Source: Gavia stellata
Lineage: Eukaryota > Chordata > Aves > Gaviiformes > Gaviidae
DNA length: 64,000 nt
Assembly: GCF_030936135.1 (NCBI RefSeq)
Contig: NC_082600.1
Location: 6,638,821 to 6,702,820 of the forward strand
Direction: 5' to 3'
The notes under the pieces are model-generated. The model made no database searches and was not told the DNA's origin. It worked only from the letters and a program-made list of their open reading frames with translations. The position numbers and the translations under genes were made by a program. Below, piece after piece: positions 19,129 to 30,205 of the stretch. Numbering within the stretch: position 1 is the stretch's first letter; the number at the start of each line of letters is the position of its first letter.

Positions 19129-20262
19129 CCTCTCTGCCCGGCTGCGGGACCGGCTGAGAGGGGGACATCCTTGGCGCGCCCCGAGATTTCTCGGAGGACC
19201 TCCCTCGCTCGCCCGATCACTGCAGGGACAGACAAGGACCATCAGCGGACCAGGTATGTTAAGGAAGGGGAACCTGTAAGTCGTGAGGAGATGTCCTACG
19301 TGAGGTAAAGAGTATTGGTGCTCGCCCCAGGAGGGATTGGAATCCAGTAGTGAGGGCGCGGGAATCCCTGGATAGGGAAGTACGCGCGGGGGGTGCTCTT
19401 CGCTGAAATTGCGGGAGTATGGGATAGCTACAGGAACGCGGGAATCCCTGATTAAGGGAAGTACGCAGAGTTGCTATCGTTTGTACCAACTATTATAACC
19501 CATGGGAATTGAAATTTATATTATTGTGGCTATAACTGGCATTTTATGATAGTCACTACAATCTATATACTTAAGAAGTTTTGTGCCCGGTACTGTGTAT
19601 TTTGTGAAAAGTGCTTCATTATATACAATTAATGTTGTTGTTAGTTGTTTTAAGTTGGGTGAGTGTTTGAGTGAGTGAGACGCAGTCGGACTGCGGGGCG
19701 AGTGCGGGGTCCTGATCCGCGGTTCCATGTTCTCCGCGAGGAGAGCGGCCGGAGACGGACGAAGCGTATGACAGACTGTGTTAACCGAACTGATTGTTAA
19801 CCCTTATTGTCCTATACACAGATATCAGGATTTTTCATGATGTTGTTGAATGTTTTGGTTGTAAACAGAACGTTTGAGTACGGTTTGGGGACGAGATGAT
19901 TTTTGGCGTAGTGAGTGTCAAGGAAGCAGGTGCTTTGTGAAAATATAAAAGGTATAAGGAATCAGTAAGAATGTCGCTGGAATGTGGGGGGGGGGGGAAT
20001 GTAGAACAGAATAGTGACGGATTTATTTGGCGTGGAGCACTGTCTGATTTGCCATTGGTGTTGCTTGTTTGTTTGTGCTAAGTGTTTGGAGTGTCATAAG
20101 TACATTATTTCCTTTTTGACAATTGTCTTGAATTTAGGTGCATTCGCTGTGGGGCGAGTACACCCTTGCATCTTTTGCCTTGGACAAGGTATTATTGTTG
20201 TCAATTCAATCCAGTTGTATTCTTAGGCTGAGGAATAAGCCCCTGTGGGCAGGGTGTTCATT

Positions 20263-20553
20263 ATGGGAGGTAAACAAAGTGGCAAAATATTGAAAAGGAG
20301 CCTTCTAGGCTGTATTTTAGCTCACTGGAAGGAGATAGGAGAGCTGCCAGGAGGGAGTGTGAGCAGAAAGACTTTAATAAAAATGATGAGGAGAAATGGC
20401 CCTTTAACGGAACCTTGAATTACAATATCTTGTTGCAACTGATGTTGTTTTTGAGGGGGAGCCGGTACCACCTTTCCCAGATGGGGTGGAAGCAGGGAAA
20501 TGGTCCCGTGGCCTCCCCCAGCTAGGAAACGGAGCTGGAGCCCAGTAAAACCA
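20263..20553 (+). pseudogene. gag: ERV2 gag remnant (matrix start)
   Basis: ATG at 20263 opens MGGKQSGK, with Gly2 as a myristoylation-type start, and reads 51 codons to a stop at 20418. A gamma-type matrix segment (EKWPFNGTLNYN, about 20390-20425) is in another frame, so a frameshift lies between. After about 20470 the similarity ends. Capsid and nucleocapsid are missing. Confidence 0.65.
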
Positions 20554-20689
20554 CTGTGACGAGGCCTGAGCTCGGTGCTGCGTGGTGTGTGCCCAAGGGG
20601 GCCTCTCCTGCCTCAAAGGTGCTTCTCGGAGGCAGCAGCACAGCTGCTTAGAATCACAGAGAAAGGGCAGACCCTGTCCTTGATTTTAT

Positions 20690-21088
20690 TTTCTCAAGAT
20701 GAAACCTATTAACCAAGCTTTAAAACCTACGGATGATGATTTTGTAACGGTAAAGGAGCTACTGGCCAAAGTGAAAAGGCGTACTTTTCAAAGCCTCTTA
20801 AATTTAGATTGAGAAAACAATTTGGGATACACAAATTCTTATATATGCCCAACTCACCAAAACCTCAATTGGGGGCGAGACTTACTGGAACAACTAAAAG
20901 CGGAAATAAAATTTGAAAAAGGAAAAATAGAGCTTCGAGTGGGGGATGACCAGCTAATTGAACTTCTGAGTCTGGCCCTCATAGATACTCCTGTTAGCTC
21001 AGAAATACCTGACGAAATCCAGAACCAAGTATATCCAGGAGTATGGGCCTCAGAAATACCAGGGAAAGCAAAAATGCCTCCCCAATAA
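20690..21088 (+). pseudogene. pro: ERV2 protease C-terminal remnant
   Basis: A GRDLL motif (about 20874-20890), typical of the retroviral protease C-terminus, is followed by the linker into RT (VWASEIPGKAKMPP). There is an in-frame stop at about 20811-20813. The active-site DTG is not visible, so the N-terminal half was probably lost with the gag deletion. A frameshift at about 21080 separates it from RT. Confidence 0.6.
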
Positions 21089-22941
21089 TGATCAGGCTCA
21101 AACTGGGGGCGCGGCCTGTAAGAATTAAGCAATATCCCCTCAGAACTGAAGATAGGGAAGGAATCCGACCAATAATCAACCGATTTATCAAATATGGGAT
21201 ACTAACAGAGTATGAATCGGAATATAACACTCCCATTCTACCTATCAAAAAGCCAGATGGTAATTATCGAATGGTACAGGACCTCAGAGCTATTAATAAA
21301 ATTGTTGAGGATTTGCATCCTGTCGTGGCAAACCCATATACATTATTAACTAAGTTGACACTTGAATTGGCCTGGTTTACCGTATTGGACCTAAAAGACG
21401 CCTTCTTTTGCCTACCTTTGACTCCAGAGAGCCAGTTGCTGTTTGCATTTGAGGGGGAAAACCCGGACTCTGGGAGAAAGACACAACTAACGTGGACTGT
21501 GTTACCACAGGGGTTTAAAAATAGCCCCACTCTTTTTGGGAACCAACTAGCTAAAGACTTGGAACAGGGGGAGCAACCACATGGAGATGGAATAATGTTA
21601 CAATATGTAGATGATCTATTGATAGCCACTAAAACAAAAGAACTATGTATACTATGGACAGTTAGTCTGCTGAATTTCCTTGGACTTAATGGCTATCGAG
21701 TCTCTCCACAGAAAGCCCAAATAGCTCAGCAGCAGGTAACTTACCTCGGGTACGAGATAACTGCTGGCCAAAGGACCCTAGGAACAGCAAGAAAGGAGGC
21801 CATCTGCCAAACTCCTCGACCACAGATGGCTAAAGAACTCCGTACGTTTTTAGGGATGACGGGATGGTGTTGTCTATGGATCTATAACTACGGACTCTTG
21901 GTAAGACCACTCTATAAACTGTTAAAATCTAATCCAAAAGACCTCACCTGGAATGGGGAAGCAGAAAGAGCATTTCAGCAACTGAAAAGGAAATTAATGG
22001 AAGCCCCTGCCTTGGGGTTACCAGATATTACTAAGACGTTCTGGTTGCTCTCCCATGAGAAACAGGGAATAGCTCTGGGAATCCTAGCCCAAAACTTGGG
22101 ACCATATAGAAGAGCAGTGGCGTATTTCTCCAAACAACTTGATGAAGTAAGTAAAGGTTGGCCTAGCTGCTTAAGGGCGGTAGCAGCATTGGTGCTAAAT
22201 TTTCAAGAAGCACGTAAATTTACATTGGGCCAAAAGATTACAGTGCTGACATCTCATACTGTATCCACAGTATTAGCGGTAAAAGGGGGGCATTGGCTCT
22301 CACCACAGAGATTCCTTAAATATCAAGCTGTTCTGGTGGAACAGGATGATGTGGAAATATTTGTTACTAATATTGTCAATCCAGCAACTTTCCTCAGTGG
22401 AACCACGGGAGAACCGGTATCACGTGACTGCCTGGAAAGGATTGAAGCGGTCTATTCCAGCCGACCAGATCTAAAGGAGGAGCCACTGGAAGACGCTGAG
22501 GATTCCTGGTACACAGATGGAAGTAGCTTTGTTCGACAAGGCGTCCACAGAGCAGGGTATGCAATAACCACCGTGAATCAGGTAATAGAATCCGCAGCCC
22601 TTGCCCCAAATACTACGGCACAAAAAGCAGAAATAATCGCTTTAACCCGAACGTTGGAGCTAGCCAAAGACAAAAAGATTAATATCTGGACAGACTCCAA
22701 ATACGCTTTTGGGGTAGTCCATGCCCATGGAGCCATATTGAAAGAAAGGGGACTCCTATCCACCCAAGGGAAACATATAAAACATGCTGAAGAAATTCTT
22801 AGGCTCCTGGAAGCAGTACCGCAACCTGAAAAAGTGACTATCATGCATCGCAAGGCTCATCAGAAAGGACATACCGCTCAAGAATTGGGCAATGCTATGG
22901 CAGACCGAGAAGCCAAAAGAGCAGCTGAGAAAGGTGAATGA
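21043..22941 (+). pseudogene. pol: ERV2 pol: reverse transcriptase and RNase H (unit 1)
   Basis: A 632-codon frame; genuine RT homology starts at about 21088 (KLGARPVRIKQYPL). It is gammaretrovirus-like: motif A VLDLKDAFF (about 21385-21411), LPQGFKNSP (about 21505-21530), catalytic YVDD (about 21604-21615), connection domain, then RNase H with its four acidic positions in YTDGSS, QKAE, TDSKYAF and AMADREA (22510-22910). Catalytic residues look intact. It ends at TGA 22939-22941, which sits in frame with the integrase that follows, so this single stop separates RNase H from IN. Confidence 0.85.
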
Positions 22942-22944
22942 GAG

Positions 22945-24065
22945 GTGCAGTCTTTGGTCCCAGACGGTAAAATACAAATTGATTGTGAACCCAGGTATTC
23001 CAAAGAAGATCAGGAATTAGTTGAAGATGTAGGGGGAGAAGTAGAGAAAGGTAAGTGGGCAAAGACTCCGCAGGGCAAAATAATAATCCCATTTGCGTTA
23101 TTGTGGGCCATAGTTATAGCAGAACACAGGAAATCCCACTGGGGAGCTGAGGCCTTGTATAAACATCTGAGTCAGCGTATAGTTGCCCGGAACCTCTACA
23201 CCACTGTTAAACGAGTGACACAGCAGTGTGAAATATGTTTGAAAAATAATCCTAAGGTAAGCCCTAAAGTCCAACTTGGACAGATAGGGAAAGGAAACTA
23301 TCCAGGGCAGCAGTGGCAAATTGATTTCTCAGAACTTCCAAGAAAAGGGGGGTTTCGATATCTGCTGGTTCTATCAGACACCTTTTCAGGCTGGCCAGAA
23401 GCATTCCCTTGCCGAACTAATAAGGCTAGAGAAGTAACTAAAGCACTATTACAAGAAATAATACCGAGATTTGGAATTCCTGCAACAATCTCCTCGGACA
23501 GAGAATCACATTTCATTGCAAAAATTGTTCAGCAAGTTAGTAGACTCTTGGGAATAGATTGGCAGTTACATACCTCATATAGGCCACAAGCAAGTGGTCA
23601 AGTGGAAAAGATGAACCACTTAATTAAGTTACAGATTGTAAAATTGGGCAGGAGAAGGCCGGATTGCCACAATCTCTGGCACTCCTGAGAATTAGAACTA
23701 AGCCCAGAACTAAAGAGGAGTTGAGCCCTTTTGAAATACTGTACAGGAGGCCCTATATTGTACAGGCGGGAATATCAACTCAGATTGGAGATGAAATGTT
23801 ATCTGATTATATTGTAAACCTGCAAAAACAACTTCGGGAGATAGAGAAACTTGTCTTAGGAACCAGAGCCCGAGGTCTTGATGGGCTGGTGCATAATGTT
23901 AAGCCTGGTGATTATGTGTATGTGAAGTCCTTTACAGATTCACCTCTGAAACCGAAATGGGAAGGCCCCTTCCAGGTGCTGCTGACAACCCCTACAGCGA
24001 TCAAGATTAAAGAGCAGATCTCGTGGGTACATCACACCAGAGTGAAGAAAGCCCCTAAGCCATGA
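22945..24065 (+). pseudogene. pol: ERV2 integrase with a frameshift (unit 1)
   Basis: The frame continues after the TGA. A zinc-binding HHCC-type domain (EHRKSHWG to CEIC, about 23116-23240) is followed by a core with the D,D-35-E triad (D in QIDFSE, D in SSDRE, E in GQVEKM). A shift at about 23645-23664 moves the C-terminal domain to another frame, where a GPY/F-type module (WEGPFQVLL, about 23958-23985) is seen. It ends at TGA 24063-24065, overlapping the env start. Confidence 0.8.
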
Positions 24066-26156
24066 TGGGAATTGACACCTATGGGACCATTGAAGCTTCG
24101 CATTCGAAAGCGGTGATATGGATTCTTATGACTCTACTGAACTGTAGCCACTGTTGGGAGTGGCCTTGGACAAACGCTTATTTTGGGTATATGGGAAGCT
24201 CGGGAACGGGTTGAATTTGGCAACTGTGGCAATATGTAATAATAACATGACACTGCGACCAACTGAATGGGAAAGAATAGAATTGGTCTATACCTGGATG
24301 ATTGAGAAAGGAAAGGAGGTCCAGATAGGTTGTAAACTCCTTAATGTAAGTAAGCCGCTTCCTCTCCAGACCCAAATTCCTGTCAAAAATGATTCTGTCT
24401 GGGACTCTGCCAATAGAACAGGTAGCACAATATGTAAAAGAAAGGACGTTTGTCGGTATCCCTTCAATACAATTCAAACGGTGACCATAATATGTCTGGG
24501 GGCAACTCAAAAGGGGGCCCAAGCTCTAACTTTTAGATTTCGGTTGCAGACACCAGAGGAAACCACTACTCCCCCTGCCTACACTTCCTCGACTCAGGCT
24601 ACTAAATCAAGTCCCACAGAGCCTGAGCAAATAGGACCATATGTGTATCCGACAGGAGCATACGTAATTAAATATGTCGGTCAGCAACAGGTAATGTCTA
24701 ATCCAATATGGTCTCTTAAGCGAGTGGAATTATTAATACAGAACGATATTTCCACCGTTCAACCAGCCTGTTCATCATTTATAAGACCCTTACACATAGG
24801 GTGGACGTCATGGTTACATAAGAGGACCCTTCCTTCCCGAAAGAGAAAAAGGAGACATGTGATTGGTGCAGTAGGAACAGGACTGGGAGTTTTAAATAGT
24901 ATAGATACTGAGATAATAAGGAACAAACTCCCAACGCTGACCAGTGATCTAAACAAAATACAGAACCCTTTAAGATCTTCCCTCCTAACTTTAGGAACCA
25001 GCCAATGGCTTACAGCAAATATGTTACCACAGTGGGAAAAGCTTAATGAAAGGACAATGAATTGATTATAAATGCATTAGACATGGCTCAGACTAATGTT
25101 TCTACAGCACTCAGTTGTATCCAAGCTCAATTATGGTTACAGACAATAGCAGCTGCAATCATTAGGGAAGGAGAAGACGGAATCCTACCAAAAGAAATCC
25201 GAAAGGTGATTTGGAATAACGCAACGAAATTTGAAAGGAGATTCCAATTGTGGTGGCATTTGGTTAATTTTACCTTTGACCCTACTAACAACACAGCTAC
25301 AGCTTTTGTACTAACAATATATAAAGCTTTAGTGTATAACATATACCCGATTGTTGCACTAGGATTAAATTACCATGGAACTGTGCTTTATCCCCTAGGA
25401 CATAGGGTATGGGCTATGAAAAACAGGAATAAGTGGCAAACTATTAATGTCGAGGCCTGTATCGTACGAGACCAGCAAGGATTTATTTGTGAAGGAAACA
25501 CCATCAAAGGGCAAGATATTTGTCTTGACACTGAACAAAATGTTTGTCACTTTGAGGTGCATCCCAACGAGACCCTAAGAACCATCATAATTTACAGGGG
25601 TATGGGATGTGTTTGTCTGAGATCTCAATGTGATCTTGTACAAGCAGATGATCAAATGGTGGACAACTTTGTTAGTCTTACAGGATGTGATTTTAACTAC
25701 ACAGCTCCTGTTACTACTTATCAATTGCTACAATTTAATTATACGTAGATTCAGGATATACAGCCCACCCCTATTGGAATGAATCTCACTCTAATAAAAA
25801 AACTATTACAACATGAAAATTTAAAAAGATTGTTAAAACAAGTTCAAGGAAGTGGAAGAAAGACTTTAATTACTGTCCATCATGATACAGAGGAAATACA
25901 CCAAGTAGTGGAACGAGTGAAGGCAGACGGAGAGCACAATTGGTGGGATGTGTTTAGGGGTTATTCCCCGTCAGCTACCAAAATCTTAAACATAATGACC
26001 CACCCGATATTGGGGTTACTAATAGCCACCACAACATTAACAATAGTGAATCTTATCCTTTGGTGTAAACTAAAGGAAATTATTGGGCAAGTATGGACAC
26101 TAAAAGTAATGATGAAACATAACAAACCACTTTTAAGAGCAAAAGAATTTGCTTAA
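24062..26156 (+). pseudogene. env: ERV2 Env with two frameshifts and a stop (unit 1)
   Basis: ATG at 24062 overlaps the pol stop. A signal-like hydrophobic stretch and a first Trp-rich SU segment end at a stop at about 24208-24210. SU continues in another frame to 25065, with several N-glycosylation sites, a Ser/Thr/Pro-rich stretch and a strong furin-like RKRKRR at about 24838-24855. A fusion-peptide-like GAVGTGLG follows. A second shift at about 25062 and a TAG at 25746-25748 interrupt TM. TM is long (about 400 codons), has a membrane anchor near 26000-26070 and a short tail, and shows no gamma-type CX6CC or immunosuppressive motif. Confidence 0.75.
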
Positions 26157-26160
26157 GGGA

Positions 26161-26175
26161 AAGAAAAGGGGGGAA
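26161..26175 (+). promoter_or_regulatory. ERV2 polypurine tract
   Basis: AAGAAAAGGGGGGAA lies immediately before the 3' LTR, the expected site of plus-strand priming. Confidence 0.8.
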
Positions 26176-26711
26176 TGTTACAGGGCATCTTGAGAAACAA
26201 GGGCTAAAAGTAAGAAAGAAAAGTGTAGAGAAGATACTTTGTAACAACTGCACCCGGTACTTAGACATATTAGAGATAAAGACTGTCTCCACTGACTCTC
26301 TGCTAACTAGCAATAATGATTAGCGCAAGGACGAATCGTAGGAAAATAGAAAAGACTGCCAAAATAGTGCCCTAGAGTTAACTTGTCTCATTATAATCTC
26401 ATTTTAATACTAAAAAACACACCTCCTAGCTAGAGAAGCCTCAACCCAATTGAGCCCCCTACTCTCTGAGCATGCGTGGTGAATTAAAAGAGAACTGTAA
26501 CTTTAAGATGAAGTAAGAAAAGTATTAACCAATAGTTAATTAAGGGGTAGCACCAGTAGGCGTAACTAACTTTGTTAACTGTTTTAAATACCTGTCATGA
26601 TTTTAACCCTGTGTGCAAGCTTTGTGGAGAAATCCCCTTGCACCCGGCGCCACAATAAACATGCCTGCTTTATAACTGTGTGTGAGTTACGAAGTTCGTT
26701 TCCGCGTGTCA
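26176..26711 (+). repeat. ERV2 3' LTR
   Basis: 536 bp, begins TGTTACAGGG and ends GTGTCA. It differs from the 5' LTR by single copies of the 30-bp segment and several substitutions. Confidence 0.85.
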
Positions 26712-29700
26712 ATCTATACAAATAATGACACCTATGGCTTCACCCTTTTCTGTCTCTCAGACAAGAGAAATCCCTTTACATGTACAAATGCAGCATTTCC
26801 TTGTCTGCACAGCAGACATGAAAATAATACAGGTGGATTCTTTCCTCAATACATCTCAGGGAAAATGGATGGAAAACAATGAAACTCATGGAAGACGGTG
26901 AGAACTTTGATACTGACTTCAGTTGCAGCAGGGTGGGTAAGGTGCTAGGAAACCTCATCTTTCTCATGCTGTCTCCTCTGAAGTGTATATATACTAAGCT
27001 GGGTTTCCCTCTAGCCCCATCTCCAAGATAGCAGGTTTGCTATTTGTGCATGCATCTCCAGAAGCCCTTGACTGCAAGGAAGCATTCAGAAGATTGGTGA
27101 CCTTTGTTTTCCTCTAGCTCTGCAACAGGGAATACACATCTTTTCTCAGTCTGTTTCTTCATATCTGCCTGCGAATCTTTAGTAATCACTACAGATTGTT
27201 CTGACATGAGAGGAGTGTCCCATCAGACAGCATCTTTTTCATACTTGGGTTGACACTTGCAGAAGGAAAGAGGGAAAGAAAGCACAGTATCTTTTCACTA
27301 CTGGGATCTTCACAAATAAGTTGCTTTGGGGAAAAATCAAAGGGGGAATCCATATTCACTCAGTGGAGTGCTCCACTTGAAGCCATTCCTCATAAAGGTA
27401 AGAATAATTTCCGTTAGCTGTGACTGTGTTCCTCTCCTTATTTTGCCTAGATTAAAAGCTGCAAAACACGCTCTTGGTGGAGGCTGCTGGAGGTGTGCCA
27501 ATTGTTGTAGCTACTGAGTGAGAGTCACTGAGAGAAGAGGGATCTGGGCTGAGCCAAAGCGCCATCACTGACTCCGTCCCACCCCAGGGATCTGCACACT
27601 GGGTTAGCCTGATGTCACTCACCCCAGTCATGAAACTAAGCATTTCCTAAGTGCTGGGAGCTGCTGTAGGTACAACATCCTCATCCAAGGGCTGATGCTG
27701 GCAACTCACATCTGCTTCATAATCAGGGTGATAACCTGTCTAGATAGCTGGGAAGGCAAATGGGGACAGTCTATCTGATGAACTAGCAGCCATTATCCCC
27801 CACCTAGATGCAAGTTAATACAACCCTCCTAGATGCTAGTTAATCAAAATAAATCACTGGTGAGGGCAGTTCTTCTCTCACATTCCCCAAGACCTTGGGC
27901 CAGATGGTCTAACAGACCTATTCAATGCCCCTCGTTCCTCAAGGAGCTGAAGAAGAGGATGTAATGCCTCATCACTGTAGTTTTCAGTTGTGGGAAACCA
28001 ACAGATCCAGCTATCAAGCAGTAACGCTTCTCCACAACTCATAAATTGACAGGAGGACTTCCGCTGGCCCAGTTCAGCCTCCCCTTGGGACTGCCCCACT
28101 GCCACTGAATCTGTGCTTGCAGTTACAGCAACAACAGGACCTATTAGGGTGCAGGAGGCTGTGAGTGGGTTGGGGTGTCGTTTCCTAGCAAGGACTTGCA
28201 GCAGAACCTAGGTATCACAGCACTGTGGACACTTGTGCCAGGGTGCAGGGAGGGCCGGCAGCTTCCTCAGGGCCCGAGGGTCAGGAGCTGAGTGTGCTAA
28301 CACCAAGGCCTGTCCCACCACTCCCATCCAGGGAACAGAGCAGGCCTGGAGACCCTCAGCAGGATCAATCATGCCTGCAGATCATCAAGCAGGATCATGT
28401 TGGTGAGGCAGGATGATCTGCAGCTCAGAGTCAAGTCCAGGGATGGCCGGACAGGTCTGTGGGGACGGGGCCAGGCCGAGGACAGACTGGGATGTTGGCC
28501 CAATGGTGGGCCTGGCTCGTTGGGGCCCATGGCTAGGCCAGGCAAGGCTGGGGGAAACTGACAACCTGCAGTGTCACTGGGACAGGACTGACAGCCCTGG
28601 TTTAGGCTGGAGGGGGGTCCTGGGCCATGGACAGGGTGGAGAGAAGCCCTGGGGGGCTGGTCAGGGCCCTGGCAACCATGGAGGCAGCGTGTCTGGTAAG
28701 GCACTTAATTGATACTTTTTGTTCCAAAGCTAGGAGAGACCCATGATGCAGTTATGGGACCAGGGAAAGAGAAGCAATGCAGACTTCTCCCAACTGCATT
28801 ATTTGCCCAGTCCATTGCAGGGAAACCCACATAGTGAGATCCGGTGGTAATGGAGGGCGTGGAGCATTTCCTGCCCGTGACATGACACGCTGGGACAGGG
28901 TTTTCTTACGCTGAGTCCTGCTCTTGCTCCTTCCCACTCCCATCACACCCACAGTCCAGCCATTTCCTTTTTTAAATACGGCGTTAGCTATCTTACTGCA
29001 TCCTTATGTGTTCTGTGTCCTTAGGCAGATTATAGCCTGAAATTAATTCCAGCTTAATGGAAAATGTTATCAGTTGCCATGGAAATGCCTTACCATGTGA
29101 TTGTGGTTGTACTTCCTGTTGTGCTTAGGGCTAAAACCATTAGATGACCCTCACTTCTACACTTTCTTACAGTTCTCCTATAAATACCTGTTACTCATAA
29201 CTGTGGTCAGAACATTCAGTCTTCTAACATGGGTCATTTTGGTTTTTACGCTGTGATCTTATGCCAGGCTATTAAAGACTTATGCCAAAGCTTTCTTCAA
29301 CAGAGATCTTCAGACTTCCTGATTTGTTATTTAAGATCTGCAAAGCCAAATTCCTGCAGATAACTATCAGCTGTCAAGGAAATGGGCTGATTTCCATGAC
29401 TGAAGAAAATGCTAAAGCTGATCACTTGCCTTTGCTAGCTGGCTGACACTTAGATAAGAGCTCTAGTATGCAGGAGGTAAGGGCTGCTGTGCCAGGCAGC
29501 CCAGCATGGAAAACTGCCCAAGTGCTGGGTGATTCCTGGTCACAGTGTTGGCAACTGTAAACAGCAACTCCTTTTGCTCAGTGATATATCTGCCATCACT
29601 AACAGCTCATCAGGGGACATGTGCTGGCTCTTTCTTTGTTCATCATATACATTAGGGATTCAACTAATGCAGTTTTGTACAAGCTCATCTACGCTGTTGT

Positions 29701-29884
29701 CATTATCAAAGAAAAGACTCCCCCCAGCATCAACAGTGCCCCCTCCAACAATCTTTGGACAATGCTTTCATTACTGGTAGCTCTACCTGAAGGCCTCCAG
29801 AGCAATGGAAACACCTGCATTATAAGGTCTTTCACCCACACAACAAGGTCACCAAGGCCATTTGATCCTCACTGTCACAATCGG
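26712..29884. other. Non-coding stretch, nothing recognised
   Basis: No gene, RNA or repeat was recognised. Open frames are short and show no family motifs. A G/C-rich segment with repeated GGGCTGG/GGGGCC-like runs lies at about 28430-28680. Confidence 0.5.
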
Positions 29885-30205
29885 AGTAACATAGAGAATT
29901 TGTGTTGGGAGAGACCTCTGGAGGTCTTTAGTCTAGCCCCCTACTCAAAGCAGGGCCAACACCAAAGTTAGGACATGTCGCTCAGGGTCTTGTCCAGCTG
30001 AACTTTTAAAGATGCCAAAGAAGGAGATTCTCCACCCGTTCTGGCTATCTCTTCCAGGGCTTATCTGCTCTCATGGCATACTTCCCTCGGTGCAATGTGT
30101 GACCATTTCCTTATGTTCTTTCACTGTGCACCTCTCAGAAAAGACAGGCTCTGGGTGGTGGAACACAGCAATTAGATCTCCCTCAGCCTTCCTACTCGGA
30201 GACAT
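29885..30205 (-). mobile_element. CR1 LINE 3'-end fragment, minus strand
   Basis: The plus strand reads GAGAGACCTCTGGAGGTC, the CTAGCCCCC block, CTGAACTTTTAAAGATGCC and TTAGATCTCCCTCAGCC, which are diverged landmarks of the reverse-complemented CR1 3' region, as at 4240-4570 but of a different subfamily. The 3' octamer tail is not evident. From 30206 to about 32520 no gene is recognised. Confidence 0.7.

Larger units (their letters stand above)
18541..26711 (+). mobile_element. ERV2: gammaretrovirus-like provirus, 8.2 kb (unit 1)
   Basis: LTR-bounded element in the order LTR, PBS, leader, gag remnant, pro remnant, RT-RNase H, integrase, env, PPT, LTR. It starts 43 bp after the PBS of LTR-A. 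No target-site duplication is visible (CTCC before, ATCTA after), so it is nested with later loss, or recombinant. The LTRs differ by a 30-bp insertion and several substitutions, so it is older than ERV1. All open frames carry stops or shifts. Confidence 0.9.

Noticed and set aside
19985-19998. The G-run as a functional G-quadruplex
   Set aside because: A single homopolymer run of about 13 G without further spaced runs; more likely ordinary drift or a sequencing-prone tract.
28225-28712. Protein-coding frames on both strands of a GC-rich stretch
   Set aside because: Overlapping low-complexity Gly/Pro translations with no motif; composition alone explains them.
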